From Paradesertivirga superstes (GTDB taxonomy: Bacteria > Bacteroidota > Bacteroidia > Sphingobacteriales > Sphingobacteriaceae), in contig NZ_JBBJCN010000001.1 in NCBI RefSeq assembly GCF_037622515.1, forward strand, positions 310,001-374,000: a DNA stretch of 64,000 nucleotides, in the 5' to 3' direction. The translations under genes were made by a program, and so were the position numbers. Every line of letters begins with the position of its first letter. Positions within the stretch are counted from its first letter, which is position 1. Of the stretch, positions 34,782 to 44,081 are shown piece after piece. The notes beneath the pieces were generated by a model. It was not told where the DNA came from, did not search any database, and saw only the letters and a list, made by a program, of their open reading frames with translations.

Positions 34782-34837
34782 CTAAAGTATAAGTCCGGGC
34801 GTCTAAGTAAGTTAAGGCTGTATTAAGAAATTGTTAT
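34782..34837 (-). promoter_or_regulatory. Candidate autoregulatory 11-bp box array of the PhoB-like regulator
   Basis: Read on the minus strand, ATAACA (34832-34837), TTAATA (34821-34826) and TTAACT (34810-34815) are exactly 11 bp apart. TACTTTAG (34782-34789) lies 20 bp further, about one helical turn more than at the other sites. The ATG is at 34767. Confidence 0.45.
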
Positions 34838-35022
34838 GTTCTGCTTCTGTATCAAAAAACGATACAACCAATTAAAGCCTGTTCACTAATAAAGATCTGA
34901 CTTTTGGAATCCAAGTAGCACTTCTGCTACCCGTATTCTTTAAAAAAAACACGAATGTAACACAAGAGCCCGCCCGGACATTTTACTACCTGCAACGGTC
35001 GGTGTTAAGTTTATAATGTCCC

Positions 35023-35190
35023 CTACTCTCGGGCAATGATAATTTCCTTTTGTATGTTGGTGATAAGAACCTCTTCACCACATACCGGACAAGTATATAT
35101 TAAGCCGTGCATGTCACTTTTAAGGCTCGCAAGTAACTTTTCATCTGGCACATCGATCAATTCTTTGTGGCCTGGGCAGATAATTTTCAT
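35023..35190 (-). CDS. Small zinc-ribbon-like protein, 55 aa
   Basis: A 55-codon frame starts at ATG 35188-35190 and ends with TAG at 35023-35025. The product begins MKIICPGHKE and has a CPVCGEE knuckle at residues 34-40. This gives a CxxxH pair (C5, H8) and a CxxC pair (C34, C37) that could bind one zinc ion. It ends with a short helical basic/acidic tail. It has no signal peptide. It could be a small RNA- or protein-binding zinc ribbon, but I recognise no named family. Its coding nature rests on the conserved-looking metal motif and the clean start and stop. Confidence 0.65.
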   Translation of the reverse strand: MKIICPGHKELIDVPDEKLLASLKSDMHGLIYTCPVCGEEVLITNIQKEIIIARE

Positions 35191-35548
35191 AGTCCAAAAA
35201 TATCCATACCGTGTAAATTAAATCTTAACGATTTATTAAGTTTGCGACTGATGAAGCGATTCGGAGCTTCAATCCTTATACAAACAAAGATCGGGAACAT
35301 CTATAAACTCATCCCAACCAGGATCAGCTTACCGGCACCTAAACCTCTTTTGGAGAGCGCCTTGCCCGCGGTGCTTATACTTTTTATTGGAGTGGTTTCC
35401 AAATAATCAGGCCCTTGTCTATTGGATTTTCTTAAATTTGAAATATGTAGATTCACTCGAGAGTTTGCATGCGAGATCCCTTCATATCTAGGCTTTAGAT
35501 ATAAGCATATTCATCAGAATCTTTTAAGCGCAAGTAAATTAAACGGCT
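35191..35548. other. Intergenic region before the cupin gene
   Basis: I see nothing I can support as a gene in this 358-bp spacer. Frames on both strands of 50-80 codons (for example the plus frame 35167-35406) have unconvincing composition and overlap the small zinc protein. The promoter of the cupin gene must lie near its right end. Confidence 0.4.
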
Positions 35549-35965
35549 ATGAATACAGAAAATCAAAACGTCATCTTCCCCAAGGGGGATAAAGCACCGG
35601 CAGATTATTTTACAGGAACAGCATGGGTGAAGATTTTAGTTTCGCAGGACGAAACAGAAACTTACTCCGTTGGCAATGTAGAGTTTGAGCCTGGTTGCAG
35701 AAACAACTGGCATACCCATCCGGCAGGGCAAATACTGCTTATTACAGATGGGAAAGGATATTATCAGGAAAAAGGTGAACCGGCAAGGTTACTTAAGAAA
35801 GGCGACGTAGTAGTTATACCCTCTCTCGTTGAGCACTGGCACGGCGCGACATCCGACAGCAGTTTCACCCATATCGCTATAACCAATACTGCCGAAGGTC
35901 CGATTGAATGGCTGGCGCCTGTAACGGACGAAGAATATAACAAGTTACCCTTAGCAAATCTTTAA
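35549..35965 (+). CDS. Single-domain cupin protein
   Basis: The 138-residue protein has the two cupin motifs: NNWHTHPAGQILLITDGKG (metal ligands in HTH and Q) and a second block with KKGDVVVIPSLVEHWHGA. The motif spacing and the C-terminal EWLAPVTDEEY are typical of cupins annotated next to carboxymuconolactone decarboxylases, small metal-binding oxidoreductase or isomerase-like enzymes. It is cytoplasmic, has no signal peptide and stands alone. Substrate unknown. Confidence 0.88.
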   Translation: MNTENQNVIFPKGDKAPADYFTGTAWVKILVSQDETETYSVGNVEFEPGCRNNWHTHPAGQILLITDGKGYYQEKGEPARLLKKGDVVVIPSLVEHWHGATSDSSFTHIAITNTAEGPIEWLAPVTDEEYNKLPLANL

Positions 35966-36040
35966 GAAAGATGGTTCATTAAGTTATGCGAATTTTCCCG
36001 TTCAAATTTTCTAGGGAATTTAAAGAAGTCGGTCAATAAA

Positions 36041-36070
36041 TAAAAAGATCCGGGTTGTTCAACCCGGATC
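36041..36070 (-). terminator. Terminator between the cupin and MBG protein genes
   Basis: Perfect arms GATCCGGGTT (36047-36056) and AACCCGGATC (36061-36070) with a 4-nt loop are followed on the minus strand by a T5 run. It serves the large minus-strand gene ending at 36190 and may also stop cupin transcripts. Confidence 0.8.
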
Positions 36071-36189
36071 TCATTTATACAGTTTCTAAATTTATACTCT
36101 CCGCAGTCTAAACAGCCTAAAAAAAAGATTATAATTTCAATTGGTATACCTTGCGGCTAATATTTGCTCCAGGTTCCCGCTTTAGTCTT

Positions 36190-39100
36190 TTAATCTCTGA
36201 TTATTGAAACAAAGCCTTTTTTCTGAGGTATCCCTTGTCCAAAATCTACCACATAGTAATAGGTATCCTGCGCTAAGGGAGAACCGTTTAATGTGCCATC
36301 CCATTGGTCGGTGTAATTTTTCTGGCTGTATAACAATCGTCCCGCCCTGTCAAAAATCTTCACCTCATTTTTAGGATACATGTCAAGGTTCTTTATTATC
36401 AGATTGTCGTTCACTCCGTCGCCATTTGGAGACATGATATTTGTTCCGCTAACAAGTTCATAATCGGCATTTACCGTAATAGTCACCTCCTGTTCGGTTG
36501 TACAGTTACTGGCATTCTTTACCAGGACTTTGTACGTTGTCGTTACTTCCGGACGAACAAAAAGCGCAGCATTGATTTGTCCGCCGAGAATACCCTGAGC
36601 ATTTTGCCACTGATATGTCCCGCCTCCGGTAGCTGTTAATAGTGCAGTTTCGCCTTTTGAAATTACAAGGCCTTTATCGGAAGATATTGCTACCTGGGGC
36701 AGTGGATTAACCTCTATTATAAAGCTCTTCAATATGCTATTTATGCCACTATTTGCAGTACCACCGTTATCCGTTACCAGCACATTGATAAGCGCGGTAC
36801 CAAACGAACCATTGTTTACTTTGTAATTTACCTGCGCATTGCCGCTTGAGTTTACCTGTGTAACTTCAAGACTTTCAAACAGGGCATTATTTGTAGAACT
36901 TACCGATAAACTAACAGACTGACCTGCCTCTGGTCCTGCGGTAATCCCACTTAAACCTACAGATTGTTGGGCGGAAGTATAACAAATAACCTGATTAGCA
37001 ATTTCGTTTAGCCCTGGCTGTTCATTTACATCATTAAGACTGATAATAAGCTCCTTATCCAGTGTGAGATTATGCTGAGTTGCAGAGCGCACCCTTATAG
37101 TGTAACTGGATTTTTGCTCAAAATCAAGGGCTGCAGCGGTTCTTATCTGATTACCAGAGATATTGAACATTCCGTTGTCAACACTACCGCTACCACCTGT
37201 TAAACTATACGTAAAGGCAGCAGCCCCATCATCCGAAGTTGAACTTAAGGTTCCCGCAAGCGTACCTGCAGGGGCATTCTCGTAAACAGTCGCTACTGCA
37301 AGATTTACACTTGTTGGAATCCCGGGAGTTATTGTTAACATACCTGGCGTATAAATAAAGCTGTAATTGTTAGCAGCTCCGCCGCTTACCGTTATCTGAT
37401 AAGCCCCTAATGCAGAGAGGGTGCCTGCTGTGGTGTTAGCAATTGGCTGTGTAGTAAGATTATTTTGCCCTTCTCCAGCAATAAAACCGCTATAGCTAAC
37501 TGTGAAAGGAGGGTTTACTGTATTTTGGATCCTGGTTTTATTGTCGGCAGTTACTGTCAACAGTTTCTTATCTACTCTTAGAGTTCCTTTTACAAAGGTG
37601 ATACTGTAGTTAACTGATGTTCCGATGGCTTCAATATCATAAGTACCAGCTGATGATAATGCTGTGGCTGCGGTGCTGATTACCGGTGCCGGGGTCAGCG
37701 TTGTTTCTCCGTTTACTAAACCGGTGTACTTTACCGTCAGTGGCATATTAGCATCACCGTACATTTTACTCTTATCTTCTGCTATAACTGAAAGTGCTTT
37801 TTTAGAAATGGTAAAATCAGTTACAGTAAAGCTTATGCTGTAATTGCCGTTCAATGTAAGCGTACCTTGTTTTATTGTATAGGTCCCAGCATTTTCCCCG
37901 GCATCACGGATTAATGATCCTGTAAAGGTATCGCTTCCTGCCAGGGCTCCTGATGTAATGGAATAGGTTAAAGCGGGATCAACTTCGCCATAAGCCTTGC
38001 TTTTAGGATTAGCTGTTAACATAATGGACTTTTTACCAATGCTCAAATCCGCTCCCGAATAGGTCAAGTCGTAATTTCCGGTCAATGCAAGTGTTCCCTG
38101 TCTGATCGGGTAGATTCCAGCACTTTCACCTGCATCACGGCTTAATGATCCTGTAAACGCATCGCTTCCAATAAGGGCTCCTGAAGTAATCGAATAGATC
38201 AACGCCGGATCAGCGTCACCATAAGCCTTGCTCTTAGGAGCAGCTGATACGGTAATCGCAATTTTATTTATGGAAAGATCTGCTCCCGTATAGGTTAAAT
38301 CGTAATTTCCGGTCAATACAAGTGTTCCCTGTCTGATGAGGTAGATTCCGGCACTTTCCCCGGCATCACGGCTTAATGATCCTGTAAACGCATCGCTTCC
38401 AATAAGGGCTCCCGAAGTAATCGAATAAATTAAAGCCGGATCAGTGTCGCCATAAGCCTTGCTCTTAGGAGCAGCAGTTATGGCAATGGCAATTTTATTT
38501 ATGGACAGATCTGCTCCCGCATAGGTTAAATCGTAATTTCCGTTCAATGCCAGTGTTCCCTGTTTGATGGGGTAGATTCCAGCATTTTCCCCGGCGTCAC
38601 GGCTTAATGATCCTGTAAAGGCATCGCTTCCAGCAAGGGCTCCTGAACTGATGGAATAAATTAAAGCAGGATCAGTCTCTCCATAAGACTTGCTTTTAGG
38701 AGCAGCTGTTATGGTAATGGCTTTCTTATTAACAACAAGAATCTGCTCCACAGGACTTGCAGCATCGTAACTGGAATTTCCTGCTTGACTAGCAGTTATC
38801 TTTACTGTTCCCGCATCTTTCACCGTTACGGTATTCCCGCTAATAGTAGCTACAGAGGTATTATCCGATACATACGTGATGCTTAGTCCTGAACTTGCAG
38901 TTGCCGGTAAAGTAAAGTCTGCATCTCCATACGATTTTGCAGAAAGGGGATTAAATGCAATGGTTTGAGCATCTGCACGGGTTAGCGATATTGTATACGT
39001 TTTTGTAGTTGTTCCATCCTGAGCAGTTACCACGGTTGTCAGTGTATTGCTGCCGACACTTAATGAAATCGACCCAGAGGCACTGCCGCTGCTTACAGTT

Positions 39101-39738
39101 GTGCCATTTATCGTTATAATTGCATGAGTCTCTTCACCTGTGGAGGTAAGTGTAAGTGAGGATACATTGTTAGCTACCGAGGCAGTATAACTTAGAATTC
39201 CTGATGAAAAAGCCGTTGACAATGTGCCGGCGCTTAATGCTAACGCTGATAAATTAGCATTGGCAGATGTTGTAAAAATTGCCGGATCAGCAGCCGACAC
39301 AGTCGAAAAAACTGTAGCTGGAAACGTATTTTCCAGGTACTTCGTACTGGTGTTTACCGAAGTTCCTGTTGTAGCGGTGTACGTACCGACGCCAGAAGAT
39401 TTATAAACTAATTGAAGTATATTTTCAGCGTTACCATTCAATTCACCTGTTAAAAAATAAAAACCTAAGGTGCCGGAAAAGCTTACAGGGGTCCTAAAAT
39501 TATATGCCCTGTTTATTCCGAATCCTGCAGCGCCGGTAACAGGTATGGCTGATTTTTCTAAATTCAGTCCAGATAGTGAAAGATCAGCTGAAGGACTTAA
39601 TACCAGGCCATCCGTTGACAGGGTAGTACCGGCCTTGATATACAAACCCTCTGTTCCTGCGCTTAACTGTGCCTGTGCACCTGTTATTGAGCAGTAACTG
39701 AAGAGGACTAAAACTATTAACTTAAAATAATTTTTCAT
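36190..39738 (-). CDS. Large MBG-repeat surface protein with T9SS C-terminal domain
   Basis: The 1182-residue protein has a signal peptide (LIVLVLFSYCSITGAQAQ). An N-terminal beta domain is followed by a cadherin-like beta-sandwich (about 155-255; SYTASVANNVSSLTLTST) and a bacterial Ig-like domain (about 260-335). Six MBG-type repeats come next (about 340-790; core SKxYGDxDPALIYSITSGAL), then cadherin/Ig-like modules. A C-terminal CHU_C gliding-motility-type sorting domain ends the protein (NIMSPNGDGVNDNLIIKNLD). The sorting domain implies export by the type IX system and display or release at the surface. Four of the MBG units are near-identical in DNA with a 231-bp period. Probable adhesin or matrix protein. 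Confidence 0.92.
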   Translation of the reverse strand: MKNYFKLIVLVLFSYCSITGAQAQLSAGTEGLYIKAGTTLSTDGLVLSPSADLSLSGLNLEKSAIPVTGAAGFGINRAYNFRTPVSFSGTLGFYFLTGELNGNAENILQLVYKSSGVGTYTATTGTSVNTSTKYLENTFPATVFSTVSAADPAIFTTSANANLSALALSAGTLSTAFSSGILSYTASVANNVSSLTLTSTGEETHAIITINGTTVSSGSASGSISLSVGSNTLTTVVTAQDGTTTKTYTISLTRADAQTIAFNPLSAKSYGDADFTLPATASSGLSITYVSDNTSVATISGNTVTVKDAGTVKITASQAGNSSYDAASPVEQILVVNKKAITITAAPKSKSYGETDPALIYSISSGALAGSDAFTGSLSRDAGENAGIYPIKQGTLALNGNYDLTYAGADLSINKIAIAITAAPKSKAYGDTDPALIYSITSGALIGSDAFTGSLSRDAGESAGIYLIRQGTLVLTGNYDLTYTGADLSINKIAITVSAAPKSKAYGDADPALIYSITSGALIGSDAFTGSLSRDAGESAGIYPIRQGTLALTGNYDLTYSGADLSIGKKSIMLTANPKSKAYGEVDPALTYSITSGALAGSDTFTGSLIRDAGENAGTYTIKQGTLTLNGNYSISFTVTDFTISKKALSVIAEDKSKMYGDANMPLTVKYTGLVNGETTLTPAPVISTAATALSSAGTYDIEAIGTSVNYSITFVKGTLRVDKKLLTVTADNKTRIQNTVNPPFTVSYSGFIAGEGQNNLTTQPIANTTAGTLSALGAYQITVSGGAANNYSFIYTPGMLTITPGIPTSVNLAVATVYENAPAGTLAGTLSSTSDDGAAAFTYSLTGGSGSVDNGMFNISGNQIRTAAALDFEQKSSYTIRVRSATQHNLTLDKELIISLNDVNEQPGLNEIANQVICYTSAQQSVGLSGITAGPEAGQSVSLSVSSTNNALFESLEVTQVNSSGNAQVNYKVNNGSFGTALINVLVTDNGGTANSGINSILKSFIIEVNPLPQVAISSDKGLVISKGETALLTATGGGTYQWQNAQGILGGQINAALFVRPEVTTTYKVLVKNASNCTTEQEVTITVNADYELVSGTNIMSPNGDGVNDNLIIKNLDMYPKNEVKIFDRAGRLLYSQKNYTDQWDGTLNGSPLAQDTYYYVVDFGQGIPQKKGFVSIIRD
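37830..38760 (-). repeat. Tandem 231-bp MBG-coding repeats
   Basis: The marker GCTYTTAGGA begins at 37999, 38230, 38461 and 38692, an exact 231-bp (77-codon) period. The middle copies are almost identical in DNA, which points to recent duplication or gene conversion and allows copy-number change by slippage. Confidence 0.8.
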
Positions 39739-39813
39739 TCCATATTATTACAAAGTGAACAAATACTCATCTTAATGCCCTTGTTTATCGAAGCATTAAG
39801 AGAAGCGTGAAGC

Positions 39814-41274
39814 TTACTGAACATTTGCACTCATCATTTTTTCTAATGAGTCTAGCCTTTGTTTAATTTTTCTCAGTTCGGCAGCCTCAGCAGTTAATTC
39901 TGTAATTTTTCTGGATTGCTGATCTATTAGTGTGGCTTGAATAGTTTCCTGTGCTCTTTTTGACTCAGCAAGGGCCGCAAGCTTTTCCTGAAGTAAAGAA
40001 TTTTCTGCTTTAAATCTGGACATATCTGCTGTTAGTTGCTTGTTAAGAACTAGCTGCTCTGCAGAACGTTTTTCCAGGCCTTGCAACATGATCATTATAA
40101 TACCATCCATATCGGCGGTTGCCAAAGTAGTATCATTCCCGATTACACCAATGCCGTCTTTACCAAAGGATGAAAAAATTTCCTGCGCCATCGGACCATA
40201 ATGGCGAACTGTTTTATTCTGAACCTTATAGTTCCATGAGCCTATACGTAATTTACTAAGCTGGTTTAAAAAATATTCCTGGTTTGGCTTTATGTAATTT
40301 TCCTTTTTTGTGGAATCTGAAACTGCAGCCCATGCATTTCCTCCGGGAACCACACTAACACCTACTGTTTTACCAGCATTTGTATACAATCTATATCCAT
40401 TTACATATCTCGCACTGAACTGATTAATAAGTGAAGCCCGCAAACTATCTGTATTAGAAGCATCACTCATGACCATGGTTCCGCTGAATCCGGCTGCAGA
40501 AGCACGGTGGCCCAGAGTCATAGAATAATCTGCGTTTGCAGTACACCTGTATCCTATTGCAATAGCAGATGTACCGTGCGAAATACTGGTATAGCCCATA
40601 GCAATACCATAAGCACTCATTGCACTGTTTGCGTAACCCATTGATATGCTATAATTACCAGATGCTTTTGTATTAAAGCCGAAAGCCACAGAGTAAAAAC
40701 CATTGTATGTCTCGTCCCAACTATCAACACCAACACCTACTCCCCCTGCTCTGAATGACCCTTTATAAGCATGCCACATCATCCGTTCGCCAGATCCGCT
40801 GGCTGGTATGGTACCAGTGCCAAGAACCCCCTTAGCGACAAATCCTCCTGCCTTATCGAACTGAAAGTTTAATACGGGGGTAGTCGAAAGTGAAGAGTTT
40901 CGTACACCATGTATTGTCATCCCGCCTTCATTAACCATTTTCAAACCGCTTATCGTACCATCGTAAGAAAGAGTCTGGGTATTTGTATTCAGGTTGGAAG
41001 AAAGAGTGCTGATACTGCTGATATTCACCCATGCCGTACCGTTGTAGTAATAGAAACCCGGAGTACTATCTGTTTGGTAGATCAAAAGACCCGTTGCCGG
41101 AGAGGACGGCCTGCTCGCTAATGCAAGCCTAGGTATCAAGAGGCCTTTATTTGTCGAAACTATTTCTAATTGAGCACTTGCGTGGGGAGTTGTAGTACCA
41201 ACTCCTACCTGTGCGTTCGCCTGGTAAAGACATAATATAAATAATGCAGATAGAACTGAGTAGAATTTTGACAT
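39814..41274 (-). CDS. Peptidase S74 (intramolecular chaperone) domain protein with YadA-like head repeats
   Basis: The 486-residue protein has a signal peptide (LSALFILCLYQANAQ). The central part carries short repeats such as AFGFNTKASGNYSISMGYAN and AIAIGYRCTANADYSMTLGH, like trimeric autotransporter head motifs. The C-terminal part is an S74 tail-spike chaperone (SDSTKKENYIKPNQ, HYGPMAQEIFSSFGKDGIGV, ADMDGIIMIMLQGLEK), followed by a coiled coil. In phage tail fibres S74 trimerises the fibre and cleaves itself. Here it is on an exported cellular protein next to the MBG adhesin, suggesting a trimeric surface fibre. No other phage genes are near. Confidence 0.88.
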   Translation of the reverse strand: MSKFYSVLSALFILCLYQANAQVGVGTTTPHASAQLEIVSTNKGLLIPRLALASRPSSPATGLLIYQTDSTPGFYYYNGTAWVNISSISTLSSNLNTNTQTLSYDGTISGLKMVNEGGMTIHGVRNSSLSTTPVLNFQFDKAGGFVAKGVLGTGTIPASGSGERMMWHAYKGSFRAGGVGVGVDSWDETYNGFYSVAFGFNTKASGNYSISMGYANSAMSAYGIAMGYTSISHGTSAIAIGYRCTANADYSMTLGHRASAAGFSGTMVMSDASNTDSLRASLINQFSARYVNGYRLYTNAGKTVGVSVVPGGNAWAAVSDSTKKENYIKPNQEYFLNQLSKLRIGSWNYKVQNKTVRHYGPMAQEIFSSFGKDGIGVIGNDTTLATADMDGIIMIMLQGLEKRSAEQLVLNKQLTADMSRFKAENSLLQEKLAALAESKRAQETIQATLIDQQSRKITELTAEAAELRKIKQRLDSLEKMMSANVQ

Positions 41275-41602
41275 ATTGTTTTGATTAAAAATGATAAAGA
41301 AACCGGTAGAACTTCTAAAAAAGTATTGGTAAGAAGGGAAGTAGTTTTAGCTTAGTACGGGCAGGCAGACTTATAGTTACCGATTTAAAATCTTAAAAAA
41401 GTATTTTACTTATTAGAGAAGCCAGATGACTTTAGGCCATGGATATTAATTTTCCTGTTTTCCGAGGGAATTTCTCAAGGAAGAAAATGACCGCATTACG
41501 CGGAAAGAGCTTAGGAAAACAGGTAAGCAAAATTTTTTATTCAGAGCAGGGCTTCGCAACCATTCACAGACTGTAGTGTAGAATTTTCTTACTAACGAAA
41601 TT
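41275..41602. other. Intergenic region upstream of the S74 protein gene
   Basis: This 328-bp spacer lies between two minus-strand genes. I see no gene, repeat or convincing terminator in it. It should contain the promoter of the S74 gene next to 41275 and the 3' untranslated part of the phosphoesterase gene's left neighbour. Confidence 0.35.
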
Positions 41603-42451
41603 TTAAATCCTTTTGGAATTTATAACCGGATTCATGCCTGCATTCACCTGATATGTAAATATTTTATTTTCATCGTCTATCTCAACAATCCGGTAACCCT
41701 TGTAATCGGTTCCCCAATTACCCCCAAAATGGCCATCAAATAGATGGGGTAACTTGCCGGTATACCTTATTCCGTCCAGTGAATGATCGTGACCATGAAA
41801 AACGGCTTTTAAATTCGGATACTGATGAAGAAGTTTTAGCGTATCTTCACAATGAACAAAATACGTTTCTTGTGGCAGCCATTTATGGGGAGGAATGTGC
41901 AGCACGACAAAAACTACCTTTTTATCTTTAAAACTGTCTAAGCTTCTTTTCAAAAATTCATTATCCGGACAAATGTATTCGCCTTTTTCATTGGATGTAT
42001 TCCCCATCACGAAACCAGTCCCTTTCGATTCGAACACATAATTATCTTCATAACCAAATACAGATTTCCACCGGCTTGTGCTACAGCGATCGTGATTGCC
42101 GGGAACAGCATAAAAAGGCATTTTTAAGTCATTAAAATACTTTAATTTAACTACCTCAAGAAGTTTAGGATCATCATGAACCAGATCTCCGTTAAAAATC
42201 ACAAAATCCAGTGGTTTCTTAGAATGCTCGTCGTTTAACCAGCTTATCAGGTCTGCAAACATCTTGTCAGACTGGGTTCCGGGCTGCCCGTAGTGCCCGT
42301 CGGAAGCAAGAGCAAAACGCAGTTTCGGTGCGTCTGCACTTTTCAAAAAAGAGCCTTGCTCCTGCCCTGCAAATGTATTAACTGCAGGCAACAAGCTAAA
42401 TGCAGCAATACCTGTTAAACTTTGCTTTATAAATTTTCTTCGTGATTCCAT
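41603..42451 (-). CDS. Tat-exported metallophosphoesterase
   Basis: The 282-residue protein begins with a twin-arginine signal (MESRRKFIKQSLTGIAAFS). The calcineurin-like blocks are present: ASDGHYG in place of the usual DxH, NGDLVHDD, PGNHDR, VLHIPPH and FHGHDHS. The first metal motif (SDGHYG) keeps Asp and His with one extra residue between them. It should act on phosphoesters in the periplasm. It is divergent from the asparagine-synthetase-B-like gene and stands apart from the phosphate cluster. I see no clear 11-bp box upstream of it. Confidence 0.87.
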   Translation of the reverse strand: MESRRKFIKQSLTGIAAFSLLPAVNTFAGQEQGSFLKSADAPKLRFALASDGHYGQPGTQSDKMFADLISWLNDEHSKKPLDFVIFNGDLVHDDPKLLEVVKLKYFNDLKMPFYAVPGNHDRCSTSRWKSVFGYEDNYVFESKGTGFVMGNTSNEKGEYICPDNEFLKRSLDSFKDKKVVFVVLHIPPHKWLPQETYFVHCEDTLKLLHQYPNLKAVFHGHDHSLDGIRYTGKLPHLFDGHFGGNWGTDYKGYRIVEIDDENKIFTYQVNAGMNPVINSKRI

Positions 42452-42591
42452 CTGTAATACTTTATAACCAAGTTGTTACCTTAAAATACTGATAGTTTAT
42501 CTTCAGATACCTATTTTCTTTACTAAATTAATTCAATAATTGAAATATAGCGAAAACGGTCATTATTGGATCAGGACACCTTTAAAATGAA

Positions 42592-43860
42592 ATGATGATG
42601 TTAAAAAGATATCTTTTCTTTTTGTTATTGGTGGCTCCCCTTGTTTCTAAAGCGAGTTCCATATTAATTCCTATGGATGGAAGTCAGAAAAATCACTTAA
42701 AAGCATATGGACTAACCTATTGGGCCCTGAAACATGAGCTGGAAACCGACTGGCTCTTAAACTATAAAAGTGGCAGCTTTTTAGTAAAATATTCTCAGGC
42801 TGCAGAAAAAGAATGTAAAATAAGAGGAATTTCTTATGAAGTAATTACAGATGCAAAAACTAATTCCATAATTGAAGAAATAGTCAATCCGAATGTAAAT
42901 ATGGAATTTGTAAAACTCGAAAAAGCTCCGAAGATTGCAGTTTACAGTCCAAAAAATAAAATCCCGTCTAACAATGAAGATAATGATGCTGTACTACTCG
43001 TTTTGGAATACGCAGAAATACCTTACGATATAATTTACGATGAGGAAATTATGAAAGGCGACCTAAGCAAGTACGATTGGCTTCACCTCCATCATGAAGA
43101 CTTTACCGGACAATTTGGTCGTTCAAGCCGAAGACAGGCTAATTTCCAGGAAGGAGTGCAAATTCAGCAGTCCATAGCCAGAAAATACGGTTATCAGAAA
43201 GTATCTTTATTAAAACTGGCTGTTACCAAAGCGATACGCGACTTTTGCCTTGGCGGCGGCTTCCTGTTTGCGATGTGCTCCGGAGCTGACACTTTTGACA
43301 TTGCCCTTGCCGCAGAGGGTGTGGATATTTGCGATGATGTGTATGATGGTGACGGAGTAGACCCGAATGCCCAGGAAAAACTTGATTTTTCAAAAACATT
43401 TGCCTTTAGAAATTTCATTCTCAATCTTTACCCTTACGGTGGATTTTCGAACATAGATGTATCCAGAACCCGGAATGTAGATTTTACTGATGATTTTTTT
43501 ACATTGTTTGAATTTTCGGCCAAGAGTGATATTGTGCCTACAATGCTAACTCAGGACCATGAATTCGTTATTAAAGGGTTTAACGGTCAGACAACTGCCT
43601 TCCGTAAGGATGTATTAAAACCTAACGTGCTTATTATGGCCGAAACTAAAAGTGCCAATGAAGCCCGTTATATTCATGGAGAATTTGGCAACGGACAATG
43701 GACTTTTTATGGGGGCCATGATCCCGAAAGGAGTCGCGGCGGCGGCGGCCGGGGAAGCCCTCCGACAGATCTTAACTTACATCCAAATTCTCCGGGCTAT
43801 CGTTTGATTTTGAATAACATATTATTTCCTGCCGCAAAGAAAAAAAAACAGAAAACATAA
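42592..43860 (+). CDS. Exported asparagine-synthetase-B-like / GATase-like protein
   Basis: The 422-residue protein has a signal peptide (YLFFLLLVAPLVSKASS) followed by ILIPMDGSQKNHLKAYGLTY. This start is found in Bacteroidetes proteins usually labelled asparagine synthetase B, although they lack the ATP-pyrophosphatase domain of true AsnB. The centre has a class-I glutamine-amidotransferase-like nucleophile region (GGFLFAMCSGADTFDIAL, Cys in AMCSG). The C-terminus contains FYGGHDPERSRGGGG. Export makes a role in asparagine synthesis unlikely. I would treat the name as historic and the function as unknown. Confidence 0.75.
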   Translation: MMMLKRYLFFLLLVAPLVSKASSILIPMDGSQKNHLKAYGLTYWALKHELETDWLLNYKSGSFLVKYSQAAEKECKIRGISYEVITDAKTNSIIEEIVNPNVNMEFVKLEKAPKIAVYSPKNKIPSNNEDNDAVLLVLEYAEIPYDIIYDEEIMKGDLSKYDWLHLHHEDFTGQFGRSSRRQANFQEGVQIQQSIARKYGYQKVSLLKLAVTKAIRDFCLGGGFLFAMCSGADTFDIALAAEGVDICDDVYDGDGVDPNAQEKLDFSKTFAFRNFILNLYPYGGFSNIDVSRTRNVDFTDDFFTLFEFSAKSDIVPTMLTQDHEFVIKGFNGQTTAFRKDVLKPNVLIMAETKSANEARYIHGEFGNGQWTFYGGHDPERSRGGGGRGSPPTDLNLHPNSPGYRLILNNILFPAAKKKKQKT

Positions 43861-43874
43861 GCTTCTGACTCAAG

Positions 43875-44081
43875 TTAGTCCCCCGTAATATCCAATATAT
43901 CACCGGGTTTACATTTCAATTCCCTGCAAATGGTTTCCAGCGTATTAAAACGTATACCCTTTACCTTTCCAGTTTTTAATAATGATAAGTTGGTCATTGA
44001 AATACCCACTTTATCTGCCAGCTCTGTCAATGACATTTTATTTTTTGCCATCTGTACATCCAGATTTATAATAATAGCCAT
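43875..44081 (-). CDS. Small XRE/Cro-type HTH regulator
   Basis: The 68-residue protein is almost entirely a helix-turn-helix domain of the YozG/Cro-CI type (MSLTELADKVGISMTNLSLL, FNTLETICRELKCKPGDILD). Its ATG overlaps the TAA stop of the upstream DUF2975 gene by one base, so the two are translationally coupled. This DUF2975-XRE pairing is common in Firmicutes and Bacteroidetes. The regulator probably represses its own operon through the palindrome at 44752-44780. Confidence 0.9.
   Translation of the reverse strand: MAIIINLDVQMAKNKMSLTELADKVGISMTNLSLLKTGKVKGIRFNTLETICRELKCKPGDILDITGD

Noticed and set aside
35167..35406. Plus-strand 79-codon frame before the cupin gene
   Set aside because: No conserved motif is seen, it overlaps the small zinc-ribbon gene on the other strand, and composition is poor.
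37830..38760. Integrated repeat or mobile element suggested by 231-bp near-identical units
   Set aside because: The units are in frame within one protein and correspond to MBG domains. No terminal repeats or transposase are seen.
39814..41274. Prophage tail-fibre gene
   Set aside because: The S74 domain is phage-like, but the protein has a signal peptide and there are no capsid, tail, integrase or lysis genes nearby.
42452..42591. 11-bp phosphate-type box before the Tat phosphoesterase at 41603
   Set aside because: GTAACA and GTTATA are 11 bp apart, but no -7 element follows at the spacing seen elsewhere and no third unit is in register.
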